Shown one piece after another: positions 34,205-43,158 of a stretch of DNA of 64,000 nucleotides; the first letter of the stretch is position 1; every line of letters begins with the position of its first letter. A program made the position numbers and the translations under genes. This DNA comes from Actinomadura terrae (GTDB lineage Bacteria; Actinomycetota; Actinomycetes; Streptosporangiales; Streptosporangiaceae): contig NZ_JAICDG010000001.1 in the NCBI RefSeq assembly GCF_022751215.1, positions 310,001 to 374,000 of the forward strand. The letters run 5' to 3'. The notes beneath the pieces were generated by a model, which made no database searches, was not told where the DNA came from, and worked only from the letters and a program-made list of their open reading frames with translations.

Positions 34205-34248
34205 CTTCGCACCCGCACCCCGTGCCAGTCCCGGGGCCGGGTGCGAAG
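34205..34248. terminator. Hairpin between convergent secreted-protein and TetR genes
   Basis: CTTCGCACCC (34205-34214) pairs with GGGTGCGAAG (34239-34248). The 24-nt loop is GC-rich and can pair further. A second CCCTTCGCA lies just upstream. Confidence 0.5.
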
Positions 34249-34293
34249 CACGTCGGCCCGGTTTCGAGAGCGGCCCGGTCTTGGACGGTGGTG

Positions 34294-34899
34294 TCAGAGG
34301 ACGGTCGGGGCGGGGTGGGGCAGCGGGTGGGCGCCGGCGGGGCGCAGCCCGTCGAAGATGATCGCGAGGTAGCGGCGCCACAGGTCGGGGGAGGCGTCCG
34401 GCAGGTACTCGGCGACGTGGTTCGGCGCGCACATCAGCAGGACGACGTCGGCGCCGGTCACGTCCGCGCGGACGACGCCCTGGTCGCGGGCGCGGTCGAC
34501 CAGGATGTGCACGATCTCGAACAGCCGCGCGCGGGCCTGTGCCACCTCCGTGCCGGTCTCGCCCAGGTTGTGCAGGAACGACACGTCGCGCTGCTGGCGG
34601 CTGTGCCCGGCTACGGTGAGGAACTCCAGGAGCGCGCCGCCCGCGTCCGGGCGGTCGAGGAGGCGCTCGCCCGCCTCGCTGAGCCCGTTCAGCCGGTGGA
34701 GGATGATCGCGGAGATCAGGTCGTCCTTGGTGGGGAAGTGGCGGAACAGCGTGCCCTTCCCGACGCCCGCGCGGCGGGCGATGTCGGCGACCGAGGCGTC
34801 CGCTCCGTGCTCGGCGAACTCGTCCGCCGCCGCCGCCAGCAGGGCCTCCCGGTTGCGCGCGGCATCGGCGCGCAGCGGGCGGGACGGTGTCAGGGTCAC
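34294..34899 (-). CDS. TetR-family repressor
   Basis: A 201-residue TetR regulator. The helix-turn-helix is ASVADIARRAGVGKGTLFRH followed by FPTKDDLISAI. The C-terminal domain contains DVVLLMCAPNHVAEY, as in drug- or aldehyde-responsive actinobacterial TetRs. A GTG start lies close to the operator region. It is divergent from an MDR oxidoreductase gene with two matched palindromes between them, so it most likely represses that gene and itself. Confidence 0.9.
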   Translation of the reverse strand: MTLTPSRPLRADAARNREALLAAAADEFAEHGADASVADIARRAGVGKGTLFRHFPTKDDLISAIILHRLNGLSEAGERLLDRPDAGGALLEFLTVAGHSRQQRDVSFLHNLGETGTEVAQARARLFEIVHILVDRARDQGVVRADVTGADVVLLMCAPNHVAEYLPDASPDLWRRYLAIIFDGLRPAGAHPLPHPAPTVL

Positions 34900-34918
34900 C
34901 CCCCCAGCCTACCAAGTT

Positions 34919-34970
34919 GACCGTTCGGTCCGTTTAACGCTAGCGTCGCGGCTAACATGACCGTGCGGTC
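34919..34970. promoter_or_regulatory. Two TetR operator candidates
   Basis: GACCGTTCGGTC (34919-34930) and GACCGTGCGGTC (34959-34970) are near-palindromes 40 bp apart, each inside a longer matching block (TGACCGT-CGGTCCG-TTA). They lie in the 104-bp gap between the divergent TetR and oxidoreductase genes. Two sites four helical turns apart would suit two TetR dimers. Confidence 0.75.
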
Positions 34971-35003
34971 CGCTTATTGCCGGGCCTGCTGCTGGGAGGG
35001 CTT

Positions 35004-35972
35004 ATGAAGGCTGCCGTCGCCACCGAGTACGGACCACCCGAGCGGTACGCGGTGGTGGATCTGCCGGTGCCCGCGCCCGGGCCCGGGCAGATCCAGGTCC
35101 GCGTCGCGGCCGCGTCCGTCAACCCCGCCGACCTCCGCCTGCCCACCGGGGAGTTCCGCGACGTCGCGCCGCTGGATTTCCCGCACGTCCTCGGCATCGA
35201 CTTCGCCGGGACGGTCACGGAGACGGGCGCGGGCGTGACCGCGTTCGCGGTGGGGGACGAGATCTTCGGGCAGGCGCTGCCGCGCGCGCTGCGGCCGATG
35301 GCGGGGGCGACCCGGCCCTCGCTCGGCACCGGCACGATGGCCGAGTACGCGGTCTTCGAGGCCGATACCCCGCTGCTGGCGCACCGCCCGGCCGGTGTCG
35401 CGGCGCGGGACGCGGCGGCGCTCGCCACCACCGGCCTCACGGCGGGGGCGCTGATGGCGACGGCCAAGGCCGCCGCGGGGCAGACCGCGCTGGTGGTCGG
35501 CGCCACCGGCGGCGTCGGGACCGCGCTCGTCCCCGTCCTCGCGGCGGCGGGCGTCCGGGTGATCGCCACCGCCACCGATGACGACGCGGACGTGCTGCGC
35601 GCTCTCGGCGCCGAAAAGATCATCGGCTATACGGAAGCGGACTATCCGGCGGGCGTTGATTTGGCGTTCAACCTGGTCTTTCCCGGCGACCATCTGACCG
35701 GCGTGGCGGCGGCGCTGCGTCCGGGCGGGCACCTGCTCACGATCACCTTCCCCGTGCCGGAGCCGGAATGGCTCGGCCGGAGCGATGTCGAGCTGAGTTT
35801 CGTCCTCGACATGGACGGCGAGCTCGGCGGAATGCGCGAGGTGGGCGAACGCGCGGAGAGCGGCGTGCTGCGCGCCACGGTCGGCCGCGAGTACGGCCTG
35901 GCCGAGGCCGCGCGGGCCTGCGTCGACTTCGCGCGCACGCACACGACCGGCAAGCTCGTCGTCACGATGTGA
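35004..35972 (+). CDS. NADP-dependent MDR oxidoreductase (quinone reductase-like)
   Basis: A 322-residue zinc-free MDR enzyme. It has AAASVNPADLRLPTGEF, the FPHVLGIDFAGTVTETGAG block and the NADP site LVVGATGGVGTALVP. The ATG has GGGAGGG upstream. The divergent TetR gene and paired operators indicate induction by a small reactive compound such as a quinone or enal. It is not obviously tied to the enediyne pathway. Confidence 0.87.
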   Translation: MKAAVATEYGPPERYAVVDLPVPAPGPGQIQVRVAAASVNPADLRLPTGEFRDVAPLDFPHVLGIDFAGTVTETGAGVTAFAVGDEIFGQALPRALRPMAGATRPSLGTGTMAEYAVFEADTPLLAHRPAGVAARDAAALATTGLTAGALMATAKAAAGQTALVVGATGGVGTALVPVLAAAGVRVIATATDDDADVLRALGAEKIIGYTEADYPAGVDLAFNLVFPGDHLTGVAAALRPGGHLLTITFPVPEPEWLGRSDVELSFVLDMDGELGGMREVGERAESGVLRATVGREYGLAEAARACVDFARTHTTGKLVVTM

Positions 35973-36368
35973 AGGACCGGGCGCCGCGTCCCACCATTTT
36001 GGTTTCGAGCAGTTGAATTCGCATAAGGGCTGGTGGGGCGGGGCGGAATCGGCGGGTGCCGATATTTCGGCATACCGTCTGCGCAACGACCGCGCATACT
36101 CCCGCGATCGTGGGATATCGTCCCGCGTGGCACGTCTCCGGCAAACCGTGGCAGGACTCGGGCGGACGAATGCGCCGCCGCCGGCCCGCGGGGACGAGTG
36201 AGCCGGTCATCGGCCGGAAACACACGCCGGTTACAGGCCCACCGGGCGTTTGGACGCGGCGTCCGGTGCTGGGGGCGGGCGCCCGGGCCAAGGCTTGATC
36301 CCTGCCTTCCTGGGCGCCCGTTTCCCCCGCTTCCGTCGCCCGGTTCCGTCTTTCGGGCTCCCGCACGG
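35973..36368. other. Intergenic region, no gene seen
   Basis: About 400 bp between convergent genes. It holds a small hairpin, TGCCGA/TCGGCA at 36057-36072 with a 4-nt loop, and otherwise no recognisable coding or RNA feature. Short open frames here lack a ribosome site. Confidence 0.5.
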
Positions 36369-37418
36369 TCAGGCGCGGCGCCAGGCCTCCAGGAGCCGGG
36401 CCGCCGAGCCGCCGATCGGGCCGACCGCGTCGGCGAGCGTGCGCGGGTCGGGCAGCCGCGCGTCCTGGACGGCCCGGACCGCCGCTCCCGCGTCCTCGAT
36501 CGCGGCCGAGCAGACCGCCCGCAGGTAGTCGGGCACCTTCAGGGCCGGGTCGGTACAGCCCACCAGCGGCGTCCCCACCGCGGCGATCAGCGGGAAGATC
36601 GTCCCCGGGATGCCGATCGCGGCCTCCGCGCGGGCCGAGGCCCGCAGCGTCGGGACCGTGCTGATCTCGTACTTCTCCCACAGGCGGCGGTCCTCGCGCG
36701 GGTGCAGGCCGACCAGGACCCGCTTCCCGGCGCCCCGCAGGTTCTCGGCCGCCTTGAGCAGCAGCTCGGTACCGGGGGCGGCGCCGCCCGTCCCGTCCGG
36801 GTGGGTGACGCTCGTGACGACCAGCACCAGCCCCTTCTCCGGCGCGCGCACCGGGAGGTCGTCGGTCTGCGGCGACCCGACGACCCGGACGCGGCGGTGC
36901 GTACCGAGGTAGCTCGCGAACGCGCGGGCCTCCGCCGGGGACGAGGAGGTGACGGTGCGCAGCCGGTGCCGCAGCCACCACGCGCCCGGCGCCTCGTCCG
37001 GGCCGAGGTAGGCGAGCGAGCTGGCGGCCAGGCGCAGGTGCCGGAAGCGCCGCGCGCACTCCAGCGGCCAGTCGCCCGCCCCCGCGACGACCAGCAGGTC
37101 GGCGCGCGGCGCCCGCCGGGGGACGGCGACCGGGACCGGGTCGCCCGGCTTGATCTGGGAGAGGTCGGGGACGAGCTGCGTCAGCCGCACGCCCCGCCGC
37201 GCGGCCTCGGCGAGCAGCGGCGCGACGTGGTAGGTGCCCCAGGGCTCGTTCGTCGCGACGAGCACCCGCAGGCGGCGGTGCGGCGGCCGGTGTGAGGGGT
37301 GCCCGGCGGCGTCGGCGGGCGCGGCGTCGAGACCCAGCGCGGCGGCCCCGGCCAGCCCGCCGAGGGCGCCGCCCAACAGTGCTCTGCGCGAGGGTCCTGT
37401 TTTGTCGATCTTGTCCAT
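36369..37418 (-). CDS. Tat-exported GT-B-like protein (glycosyltransferase/CDP-glycerol transferase-like fold)
   Basis: A 349-residue protein with a clear twin-arginine signal: SRRALLGG at residues 10-17, a Gly/Ala-rich core and a cleavage region near DAA/ADA (31-38). The mature part looks like a two-domain GT-B fold. VLVATNEPWGTYHVAPLLAEA resembles the first domain. LVVTSVTHPDG, then VLVGLHPREDRRLWEKYEI and a late GIPGTIFPLIAAVGTPLVG, resemble the donor domain of polymer-forming transferases. Export of a GT-B fold is unusual because nucleotide donors are cytoplasmic. Assignment rests on pattern only. Confidence 0.6.
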   Translation of the reverse strand: MDKIDKTGPSRRALLGGALGGLAGAAALGLDAAPADAAGHPSHRPPHRRLRVLVATNEPWGTYHVAPLLAEAARRGVRLTQLVPDLSQIKPGDPVPVAVPRRAPRADLLVVAGAGDWPLECARRFRHLRLAASSLAYLGPDEAPGAWWLRHRLRTVTSSSPAEARAFASYLGTHRRVRVVGSPQTDDLPVRAPEKGLVLVVTSVTHPDGTGGAAPGTELLLKAAENLRGAGKRVLVGLHPREDRRLWEKYEISTVPTLRASARAEAAIGIPGTIFPLIAAVGTPLVGCTDPALKVPDYLRAVCSAAIEDAGAAVRAVQDARLPDPRTLADAVGPIGGSAARLLEAWRRA

Positions 37419-37518
37419 CGGTGCAGCGTAGGAGCCGTTTCCGTCCAGAGGGTGAACCCCCGGCGACGGTGCGGCGCGCGTCCGCGCCGCATGTCCCGCA
37501 CGGCCCCGGGACGGACGG

Positions 37519-38052
37519 TCACTTGCCGAGGATCAGCCGGTGATAGGTGCGCACGTCCGGGACGCCGGTGGCGGGCAGCCCGTGCTCGGACTGGAACCGC
37601 ACCAGCTTCTTCTTCGTGCGGGGGCCGTGGTAGCCGGTGATCGGCAGGTCGTCGTTGTAGCGCCACTTGTTGAGCAGCACCTGCAACGCCTTGACGCAGT
37701 GGTTCTTCTGCCCGTATCCGGTGGGCGCGGCATGCGTGAGCAGGGCCGTCCAGGTGAGCGCGCCCACATTGCCGTCGAAGGACGTCAGGTAGCGCTGCTG
37801 GAAGGCGCGGACGTTCGCGGTGGTCTTCGGCCCGTAGTGCGAGGGGGCGGGCTGGTCGTAGCCGTCGCAGCTCAGAAACCATTGCAGGGCGCGGACGTTC
37901 TCGCTGACCTGCCCCTGCTTCAGGACGGGCCAGTACCCATACGGCGAGGCGTAGGGGACGGTGTCGGCCGACGCGGGGGAGGGCAGCGCCGTCCCGCCCG
38001 CGACGACGGCGGCGGCGACCAGACCGGTGACGGCGATCCGCTTCACCTTCAT
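37519..38052 (-). CDS. Secreted peptidoglycan-binding protein
   Basis: A 177-residue exported protein. A Sec signal (MKVKRIAVTG then LVAAAVVAGG) is cleaved near Ala29. Two peptidoglycan_binding_1 repeats follow: one around VSENVRALQWFLSCDGY to AFQQRYL, one around HCVKALQVLLNKW to VRFQSEHGLPATG. No catalytic domain is present. The ATG follows GGAAGGAA. It probably docks to the cell wall; partner unknown. Confidence 0.87.
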   Translation of the reverse strand: MKVKRIAVTGLVAAAVVAGGTALPSPASADTVPYASPYGYWPVLKQGQVSENVRALQWFLSCDGYDQPAPSHYGPKTTANVRAFQQRYLTSFDGNVGALTWTALLTHAAPTGYGQKNHCVKALQVLLNKWRYNDDLPITGYHGPRTKKKLVRFQSEHGLPATGVPDVRTYHRLILGK

Positions 38053-38232
38053 GGGGGTTCCTTCCGGGGTGGGGGGGTACCGGGTGTCTCTTCCGGTTAC
38101 GCAGGATTAGAAGGGTGTTGACCTGCGAATGTTCGGCGATGGCCGGGTTGAGCCAGTACCGAACCGGGGCGATCGCGGCGGAATCCAAGGGACCCGTCTT
38201 GACTGTCGCGGCGGACCGGGGATCATTTCCCT

Positions 38233-39066
38233 GTGCGAAACCGAAGGCCGACGCGGCTGCTTGCGACGATGATGCTGCTGGGCGGGCTGCTTGCGGCCTG
38301 CGCCGATGTGGGCGACGTCGGCGGCGGCGGGGAGTCGCTGCTCGACAAGGACGCGCTGGTCGTGGGCGTCCGTCCCGACCTGCCCGGCATCGGCCTGCGC
38401 CGTCCCGGCGGCGGCTACGAGGGCTTCGACGTCGACGTCGCCCGCTATGTCGCGGGCAAGCTCGAGCGCAAGGTCCGCTTCGTCGAGGTGCTCTCGAACG
38501 ACCGGCTCAAGGTGCTGACGGACGGGAAGGCCGACATGGTCCTCGCGACCCTGTCGGTGACGCCCGAGCGCAAGACGAAGGTCTCGTTCGCGGGCCCGTA
38601 CTACGTGTCCTACCAGGACATCCTCGTCCGGTCGGACGAGCGGGCCAGGGCCGTCCGCGACCTCAAGGGCCGCCGGTTCTGCGGGGTCGAGGGCTCCGAT
38701 CCCGTCAAGCGGCTGCTCGCGGTGCACGGGATGACGGCGAAGATCGTCTCCGCCAAGGACTACGACGCCTGCATGGCGAAGATCCGCACCCGCGCCGTGG
38801 ACGCGATCACCACCAACGACGTGATCCTCGCCGGGCTCATCCGCCGGGAGGGCACCGGGTACCGGCTGGTCAACGCGCGGATCAGCGAGCAGAACACCGG
38901 GATCGGGGTGCGCCGCGGCGACGTCGACGGCTGCGAGGCGCTGAACCGGGCGATCACGAAGATGTACCAGGACGGCACCGCCGCCAAGCTGATCACCAAG
39001 TGGTTCGGCGGTACCGGCCTCGACCTGACCTACGTGGAGATCCCTCAGTTCGAGGGCTGCTCCTGA
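38233..39066 (+). CDS. Amino-acid ABC transporter solute-binding lipoprotein (SBP_bac_3)
   Basis: A 277-residue lipoprotein with lipobox LLAAC (Cys23). The SBP_bac_3 fold shows LVVGVRPDLPGIG, GFDVDVARYVAGKL and MVLATLSVTPERKTKVSFAGPYY in parts, as in glutamate/glutamine-binding proteins. The GTG start has only a weak ribosome site. No permease or ATPase gene lies next to it, so it is an orphan receptor. Its last 22 bp overlap the 3' end of the convergent oxidoreductase gene. Confidence 0.88.
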   Translation: MRNRRPTRLLATMMLLGGLLAACADVGDVGGGGESLLDKDALVVGVRPDLPGIGLRRPGGGYEGFDVDVARYVAGKLERKVRFVEVLSNDRLKVLTDGKADMVLATLSVTPERKTKVSFAGPYYVSYQDILVRSDERARAVRDLKGRRFCGVEGSDPVKRLLAVHGMTAKIVSAKDYDACMAKIRTRAVDAITTNDVILAGLIRREGTGYRLVNARISEQNTGIGVRRGDVDGCEALNRAITKMYQDGTAAKLITKWFGGTGLDLTYVEIPQFEGCS

Positions 39067-42000
39067 CGGGCAGTCCGGTGCGCGCCGCGCCATGACCCGA
39101 GCAGCTCGCGGCGGCGCTCCCGATAGCGCGCGACGTTGGCGGTCTTGACGTCCTCGTAGCCGCGGATCATGTCCGGCAGCTCCGCGATCTGGACGGCGAG
39201 GTCGTGGCGCCGCTCGTCCAGCCCGTTGAGCAGCTCCGCGACGGTGCCGAGGTACTCGGTGACCAGGCGGCGCTCCTCGCGGCGCTGCGCGGTCACACCG
39301 AACGGGTCCAGCGGCGTACCGCGCAGCCGCCGCATCGCCCGCAGCGCCCGGAACGCCGGACGCGCCGTCCGGCCGAGGGCGATCTTCCGGTCCAGGCCGA
39401 GCGCCCGCAGGACCGGCGGATGCAGCATGTACCGGACCGACGCGCCGGGCCCGAACCGCTCCTCCACCCGCCGCGCCAGCTCGGGGTCGAGGTGCAGGCG
39501 GGCGACCTCGTACTCGTCCTTGTAGGCCATCAGCTTGTAGAGGTTGCGCGCCACGGCGATCGCGAGCCGCTGCCCCTCGACGCCGGCGGCGCGCTCGGCG
39601 TCCGCGACGCGGCCCACCGCGTTCAGGTAGCGCCTGGCCAGCGCGACATCCTGGTAGGCGGCGAGGTCGGGGACGCGAATCCGCAGGACGCGCAGCAGCT
39701 CCCCGTCGGCGCCCGACGCGGCCACCAGGTTCAGCGCGGCGGGTGCGGACGCGTCCAGCGGACGGACGACCGGCTGCACCGCCTCCGGTGCGTCGTCCGC
39801 GAACGCCGGGTCCAGGACGAGGCGGCGGCCCGCGCGGAACGCCTGCACGTTCGCCTCCACCTGGACGCCGTTGAGCGCGAGCGCCTCCTCGATCGCGGCG
39901 GCCGGAACCGGCAGCAGGCCCGACTGGTACGCGGCGCCGACCACGATGAGGTTCGCCGTGGTCGTCGAGCCGAACCAGCGCTCGGCGAGAGCCAGCGCGT
40001 CCAGCGCGACCAGCCGGTCGCCGTCGGTGTGCTCGGCGATCCGCCGGACCAGCACGGCCCCCGGCGGCAGCGCGGCCGACGTGTCGGTGATCATCCGTCC
40101 GGTCGGGACCTCGCTGGTCGACACCACCGCGCCGGTGCGGCCGGGCGCGCAGCGCCGCAGGTTCGGCTCGGACGTCCCGGCGAGCGAGTCGAACACCAGG
40201 TAGGCGTCCGCGCCGCCCGCGCCGACCATGCCCGGACGCTCCCGGCCCTTCGCGCCCCGGGGGCCGATCCGCAGGTGCGACACGACCGCGCCCGCCTTCT
40301 GGCTGAGCCCCGTCTGGTCGAGCGCGCGGGCGTCCTTGCCGTCGAGCAGCGCGGCGGTCGCGAGGACCTGGTTGACGGTGACGACGCCCGTCCCGCCGAT
40401 GCCGACGAGCAGGACGTCCGCCGCGTCGGGACGCACCAGGGGCTCGGGCAGGTCACCGATCGGCTTGAGCGACGGCGCTCCGGCCTTCCGCTCGCCCGGG
40501 ATCACGGTGAGGAACGACGGGCAGTCGCCGTCCAGGCAGGAGTAGTCCTTGTTGCAGGACGTCTGGTTGATCTGCGTCTTGCGGCCGAACTCGGTCTCGA
40601 CCGGCTCGACGCTGAGGCAGTTCGACGCGGTGCCGCAGTCGCCGCAGCCCTCGCACACCGCCTCGTTGATCAGCACGCGCGCCGCCGGGTCCGGCGCGAG
40701 CCCGCGCTTGCGCTTGCGCCGCGTCTCCGCCGCGCACGCCTGGTCGTACAGCAGCACGGTCACGCCAGGGACCTCGCGCAGCTCCCGCTGGACGGCGTCG
40801 AGGTCGTCGCGGTGCCGGACCCGGACGCCCGGCGCCCAGTCCGTTCCGCGCGGATACCGGGCCGGATCGTCCGCGACCACGACGATCCGCGCGACGCCTT
40901 CGGCGTGCAGCATGCGGGTGACGGCCGCCGGGTCCACGCCGCCGTCGGCGTCCTGCCCGCCCGTCATCGCGACGGCCGCGTTGAACAGCAGCTTGAACGT
41001 GATGTTCGTGCCCGCCGCCACGGCCTGCCGCACCGCGAGGCTGCCCGAGTGGAAGAACGTCCCGTCGCCGAGGTTCTGGAACATGTGCGCGGTGTCGCTG
41101 AACGGCGCCGCGCCGACCCACATCGCGCCCTCGCCGCCCATCTGCGTCGTGCCGATGCTGCGGTCGTTGAACACGGTCATGATGTGGCAGCCGATGCCGC
41201 TCGCCGCGACCGACCCGTCCGGGACGACCGTCGACCGGTTGTGCGGGCAGCCCGAGCAGAAGAACGGCGTCCGTGCGGCCGACAGCAGGTTCAGCGTCGG
41301 CTTGCGCGGCGTCAGGGCCGGATCGCGCAGGTCGAGGTGCTCCTCCCCGACCCGGTCGGCGAGGAACCTCGCGAGCGCGCGGACGATCCGGTCGGCGTCC
41401 AGCCCTCCGTCGGCGGGGATCAGCGGCGTGCCGTCCGGGCCCTTCTTGCCGAGGACGGCCGGACGCTCCGCCAGGTCGTACAACACGTCCCTGAGCTGCG
41501 TCTCGACGAACGCGCGCTTCTCCTCCACCACCACGATCTCGCGCAGCCCCCGCGCGAACTCCCGCGCCTTCTCCGCGTCGAGCGGGTAGATCAAGCCCAG
41601 CCTGAGCAGCCTGACGCCGCGCCGCTCCAGACCCGCGTCGTCCAGGCCGAGCCGGTCGAGGGCCTCCCGCAGCTCAAGATAGGTGCGGCCGGCCGCGACC
41701 AGCCCGACCGTCGCCTCGACCGCGCCGTCGATGCCGTCGACACCGTTCGCTTTGGCGAATGCGGTCGCGGCCTGAAGCCGCCCCTCCAGCACCTCGGCTT
41801 CCAGCGACGTGGTGTCCTTCAGGTCGACCCCGGGCCTGCGCGTCGGCTTCCACGGCCGCCCGCGCCACTCCCACTCGGGGACGGTGAAGTCCGGGACCGG
41901 CTCGACGTCCACCACCTCGTGGGAGTCCGCCACGTCCGTCACGAGCTTGAAGCCGGTCCAGGCGCCGCTGAACCGCGACATCTCGAACCCGGCCCGGCCG

Positions 42001-42554
42001 AGACGCAGCACGTCCGCGATCGACGCGGGCGACAGCACCGGCATGAACGCCTCGGCCAGCGCGCCCTCCGTAGCCGACGGCAACGTCGAGGACTTGCACG
42101 ACGGATCGTCGCCCACCACCGCGAGGACGCCGCCGCGCTCGCTCGTCCCGAGCCAGTTGGCATGCTTGAACGCGTCCATGGAGCGATCCACGCCGGGGGC
42201 CTTGCCGTACCAGAGCCCGAACACGCCCTCGTACCGCGGCCCGGGCAGATGCTCCACGAGCTGCGACCCGTACACCGCCGTCGCCGCCAGCTCCTCGTTC
42301 ACGCCCGGGACGAACCGGATGCCATGCCGATCGAGGAGCGCCGCGTCCCGGACGAGCTGCTGGTCGAGCCCGCCCAGCGGCGACCCCCGATACCCCGACA
42401 CGAACCCGGCCGTAGCCCACCCGCGCCGCGCGTCCGCGCGCCGCTGATCGAGCAGCAGCCGGACGAGCGCCTGCACACCGCCGAGGGCGATCCGTCCGCG
42501 CTCCAGCTCCAACCGGTCGCGGAGCGGGTTCTTTGGGGTGGTGGTGGGGGTCAT
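39045..42554 (-). CDS. Fused indolepyruvate:ferredoxin oxidoreductase
   Basis: A 1169-residue fused 2-oxoacid:ferredoxin oxidoreductase. The N-terminal thiamine pyrophosphate half has GYRGSPLGGLDQQL (54-67). A central TPP-binding part (about 430-540) has CSGCPHN and GGEGAMWVGAAPFS. A 4Fe-4S cysteine cluster lies at about 634-678 (CEGCGDC, CNKDYSC, CPSF). The gamma domain has GIGGTGVVTVNQVL, followed by a C-terminal helical region. It oxidatively decarboxylates aryl-pyruvates or branched keto acids to acyl-CoA. The ATG at 42554 has a poor ribosome site. It is divergent from an Lrp regulator, which likely controls it. Confidence 0.92.
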   Translation of the reverse strand: MTPTTTPKNPLRDRLELERGRIALGGVQALVRLLLDQRRADARRGWATAGFVSGYRGSPLGGLDQQLVRDAALLDRHGIRFVPGVNEELAATAVYGSQLVEHLPGPRYEGVFGLWYGKAPGVDRSMDAFKHANWLGTSERGGVLAVVGDDPSCKSSTLPSATEGALAEAFMPVLSPASIADVLRLGRAGFEMSRFSGAWTGFKLVTDVADSHEVVDVEPVPDFTVPEWEWRGRPWKPTRRPGVDLKDTTSLEAEVLEGRLQAATAFAKANGVDGIDGAVEATVGLVAAGRTYLELREALDRLGLDDAGLERRGVRLLRLGLIYPLDAEKAREFARGLREIVVVEEKRAFVETQLRDVLYDLAERPAVLGKKGPDGTPLIPADGGLDADRIVRALARFLADRVGEEHLDLRDPALTPRKPTLNLLSAARTPFFCSGCPHNRSTVVPDGSVAASGIGCHIMTVFNDRSIGTTQMGGEGAMWVGAAPFSDTAHMFQNLGDGTFFHSGSLAVRQAVAAGTNITFKLLFNAAVAMTGGQDADGGVDPAAVTRMLHAEGVARIVVVADDPARYPRGTDWAPGVRVRHRDDLDAVQRELREVPGVTVLLYDQACAAETRRKRKRGLAPDPAARVLINEAVCEGCGDCGTASNCLSVEPVETEFGRKTQINQTSCNKDYSCLDGDCPSFLTVIPGERKAGAPSLKPIGDLPEPLVRPDAADVLLVGIGGTGVVTVNQVLATAALLDGKDARALDQTGLSQKAGAVVSHLRIGPRGAKGRERPGMVGAGGADAYLVFDSLAGTSEPNLRRCAPGRTGAVVSTSEVPTGRMITDTSAALPPGAVLVRRIAEHTDGDRLVALDALALAERWFGSTTTANLIVVGAAYQSGLLPVPAAAIEEALALNGVQVEANVQAFRAGRRLVLDPAFADDAPEAVQPVVRPLDASAPAALNLVAASGADGELLRVLRIRVPDLAAYQDVALARRYLNAVGRVADAERAAGVEGQRLAIAVARNLYKLMAYKDEYEVARLHLDPELARRVEERFGPGASVRYMLHPPVLRALGLDRKIALGRTARPAFRALRAMRRLRGTPLDPFGVTAQRREERRLVTEYLGTVAELLNGLDERRHDLAVQIAELPDMIRGYEDVKTANVARYRERRRELLGSWRGAHRTARQEQPSN

Positions 42555-42606
42555 GCGTGCATTGAGCAACTTTCGCTGAGCAGGGTGCAAGATGTGAGAG
42601 AGAGAA

Positions 42607-42623
42607 TTGAGCGGATTGCTCAA
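42607..42623. promoter_or_regulatory. Lrp-type operator candidate
   Basis: TTGAGC (42607-42612) and GCTCAA (42618-42623) form a palindrome with a 5-nt AT-rich centre. A related TTGAGC with GCTGAGC lies at 42562-42577, next to the oxidoreductase start. Spacing and AT centre fit Lrp/AsnC sites between divergent genes. Confidence 0.65.
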
Positions 42624-42657
42624 GTGTGAGCCGAGTCACCTGCCGGAGGTGAGCGAT

Positions 42658-43158
42658 GTGACGCGCCCCACCCTGCTCGACATCCAGATCCTGCGCCGCC
42701 TCGTCGACCAGCCCCGCATCGGCATCACCGAACTAGCCGCCAAGCTGGGCATAGCTCGCAACACCGCCCACGCACGCGTAGAACGCCTAGAACGCGAGGG
42801 CGTGATCGGACACCGCGGCCGCGAGGTCGACCTCGGCGCTCTCGGCTTCGAACTCACCGCCTTCGTGACGCTGGAGGTGGCGCAGGGCCGCCTGAGGGAG
42901 GCGGCCGGTGCGCTGTCGGCTATCCCCCGCGTGCTGGAGGTACTGGGGATCACAGGCCAGGGCGACCTGCTCGTCCGCGCCGTCGCTCCGAACGGCAAAC
43001 AGCTACACGAGGTGATCGACGCCATCCTCGCCTGCCCCGGCGTGCGGCGCAGCACGACGTCCATCGTCCTGACACACCAGGTTCCTTTCCGCATCGCCCC
43101 TCTTCTGGAAGACGAGGAAAACCGCGCCCGAGCAGAGGACCGCCGCCCGGCGCGGTGA
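42658..43158 (+). CDS. Lrp/AsnC-family regulator
   Basis: A 166-residue regulator. The helix-turn-helix is ITELAAKLGIARNTAHARVERL and the C-terminal RAM/AsnC domain includes VLEVLGITGQGDLLVRAVA. A GTG start is chosen because GGAGGTG lies upstream; an in-frame TTG at 42607 would fall inside the operator. It is divergent from the indolepyruvate oxidoreductase gene, so it probably senses an amino acid and controls aryl- or branched-amino-acid breakdown. Confidence 0.92.
   Translation: MTRPTLLDIQILRRLVDQPRIGITELAAKLGIARNTAHARVERLEREGVIGHRGREVDLGALGFELTAFVTLEVAQGRLREAAGALSAIPRVLEVLGITGQGDLLVRAVAPNGKQLHEVIDAILACPGVRRSTTSIVLTHQVPFRIAPLLEDEENRARAEDRRPAR

Noticed and set aside
39204..42629. Plus-strand open frame of over 1100 codons opposite the indolepyruvate oxidoreductase
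   Set aside because: Low-complexity translation; the opposite strand carries all TPP and Fe-S motifs.
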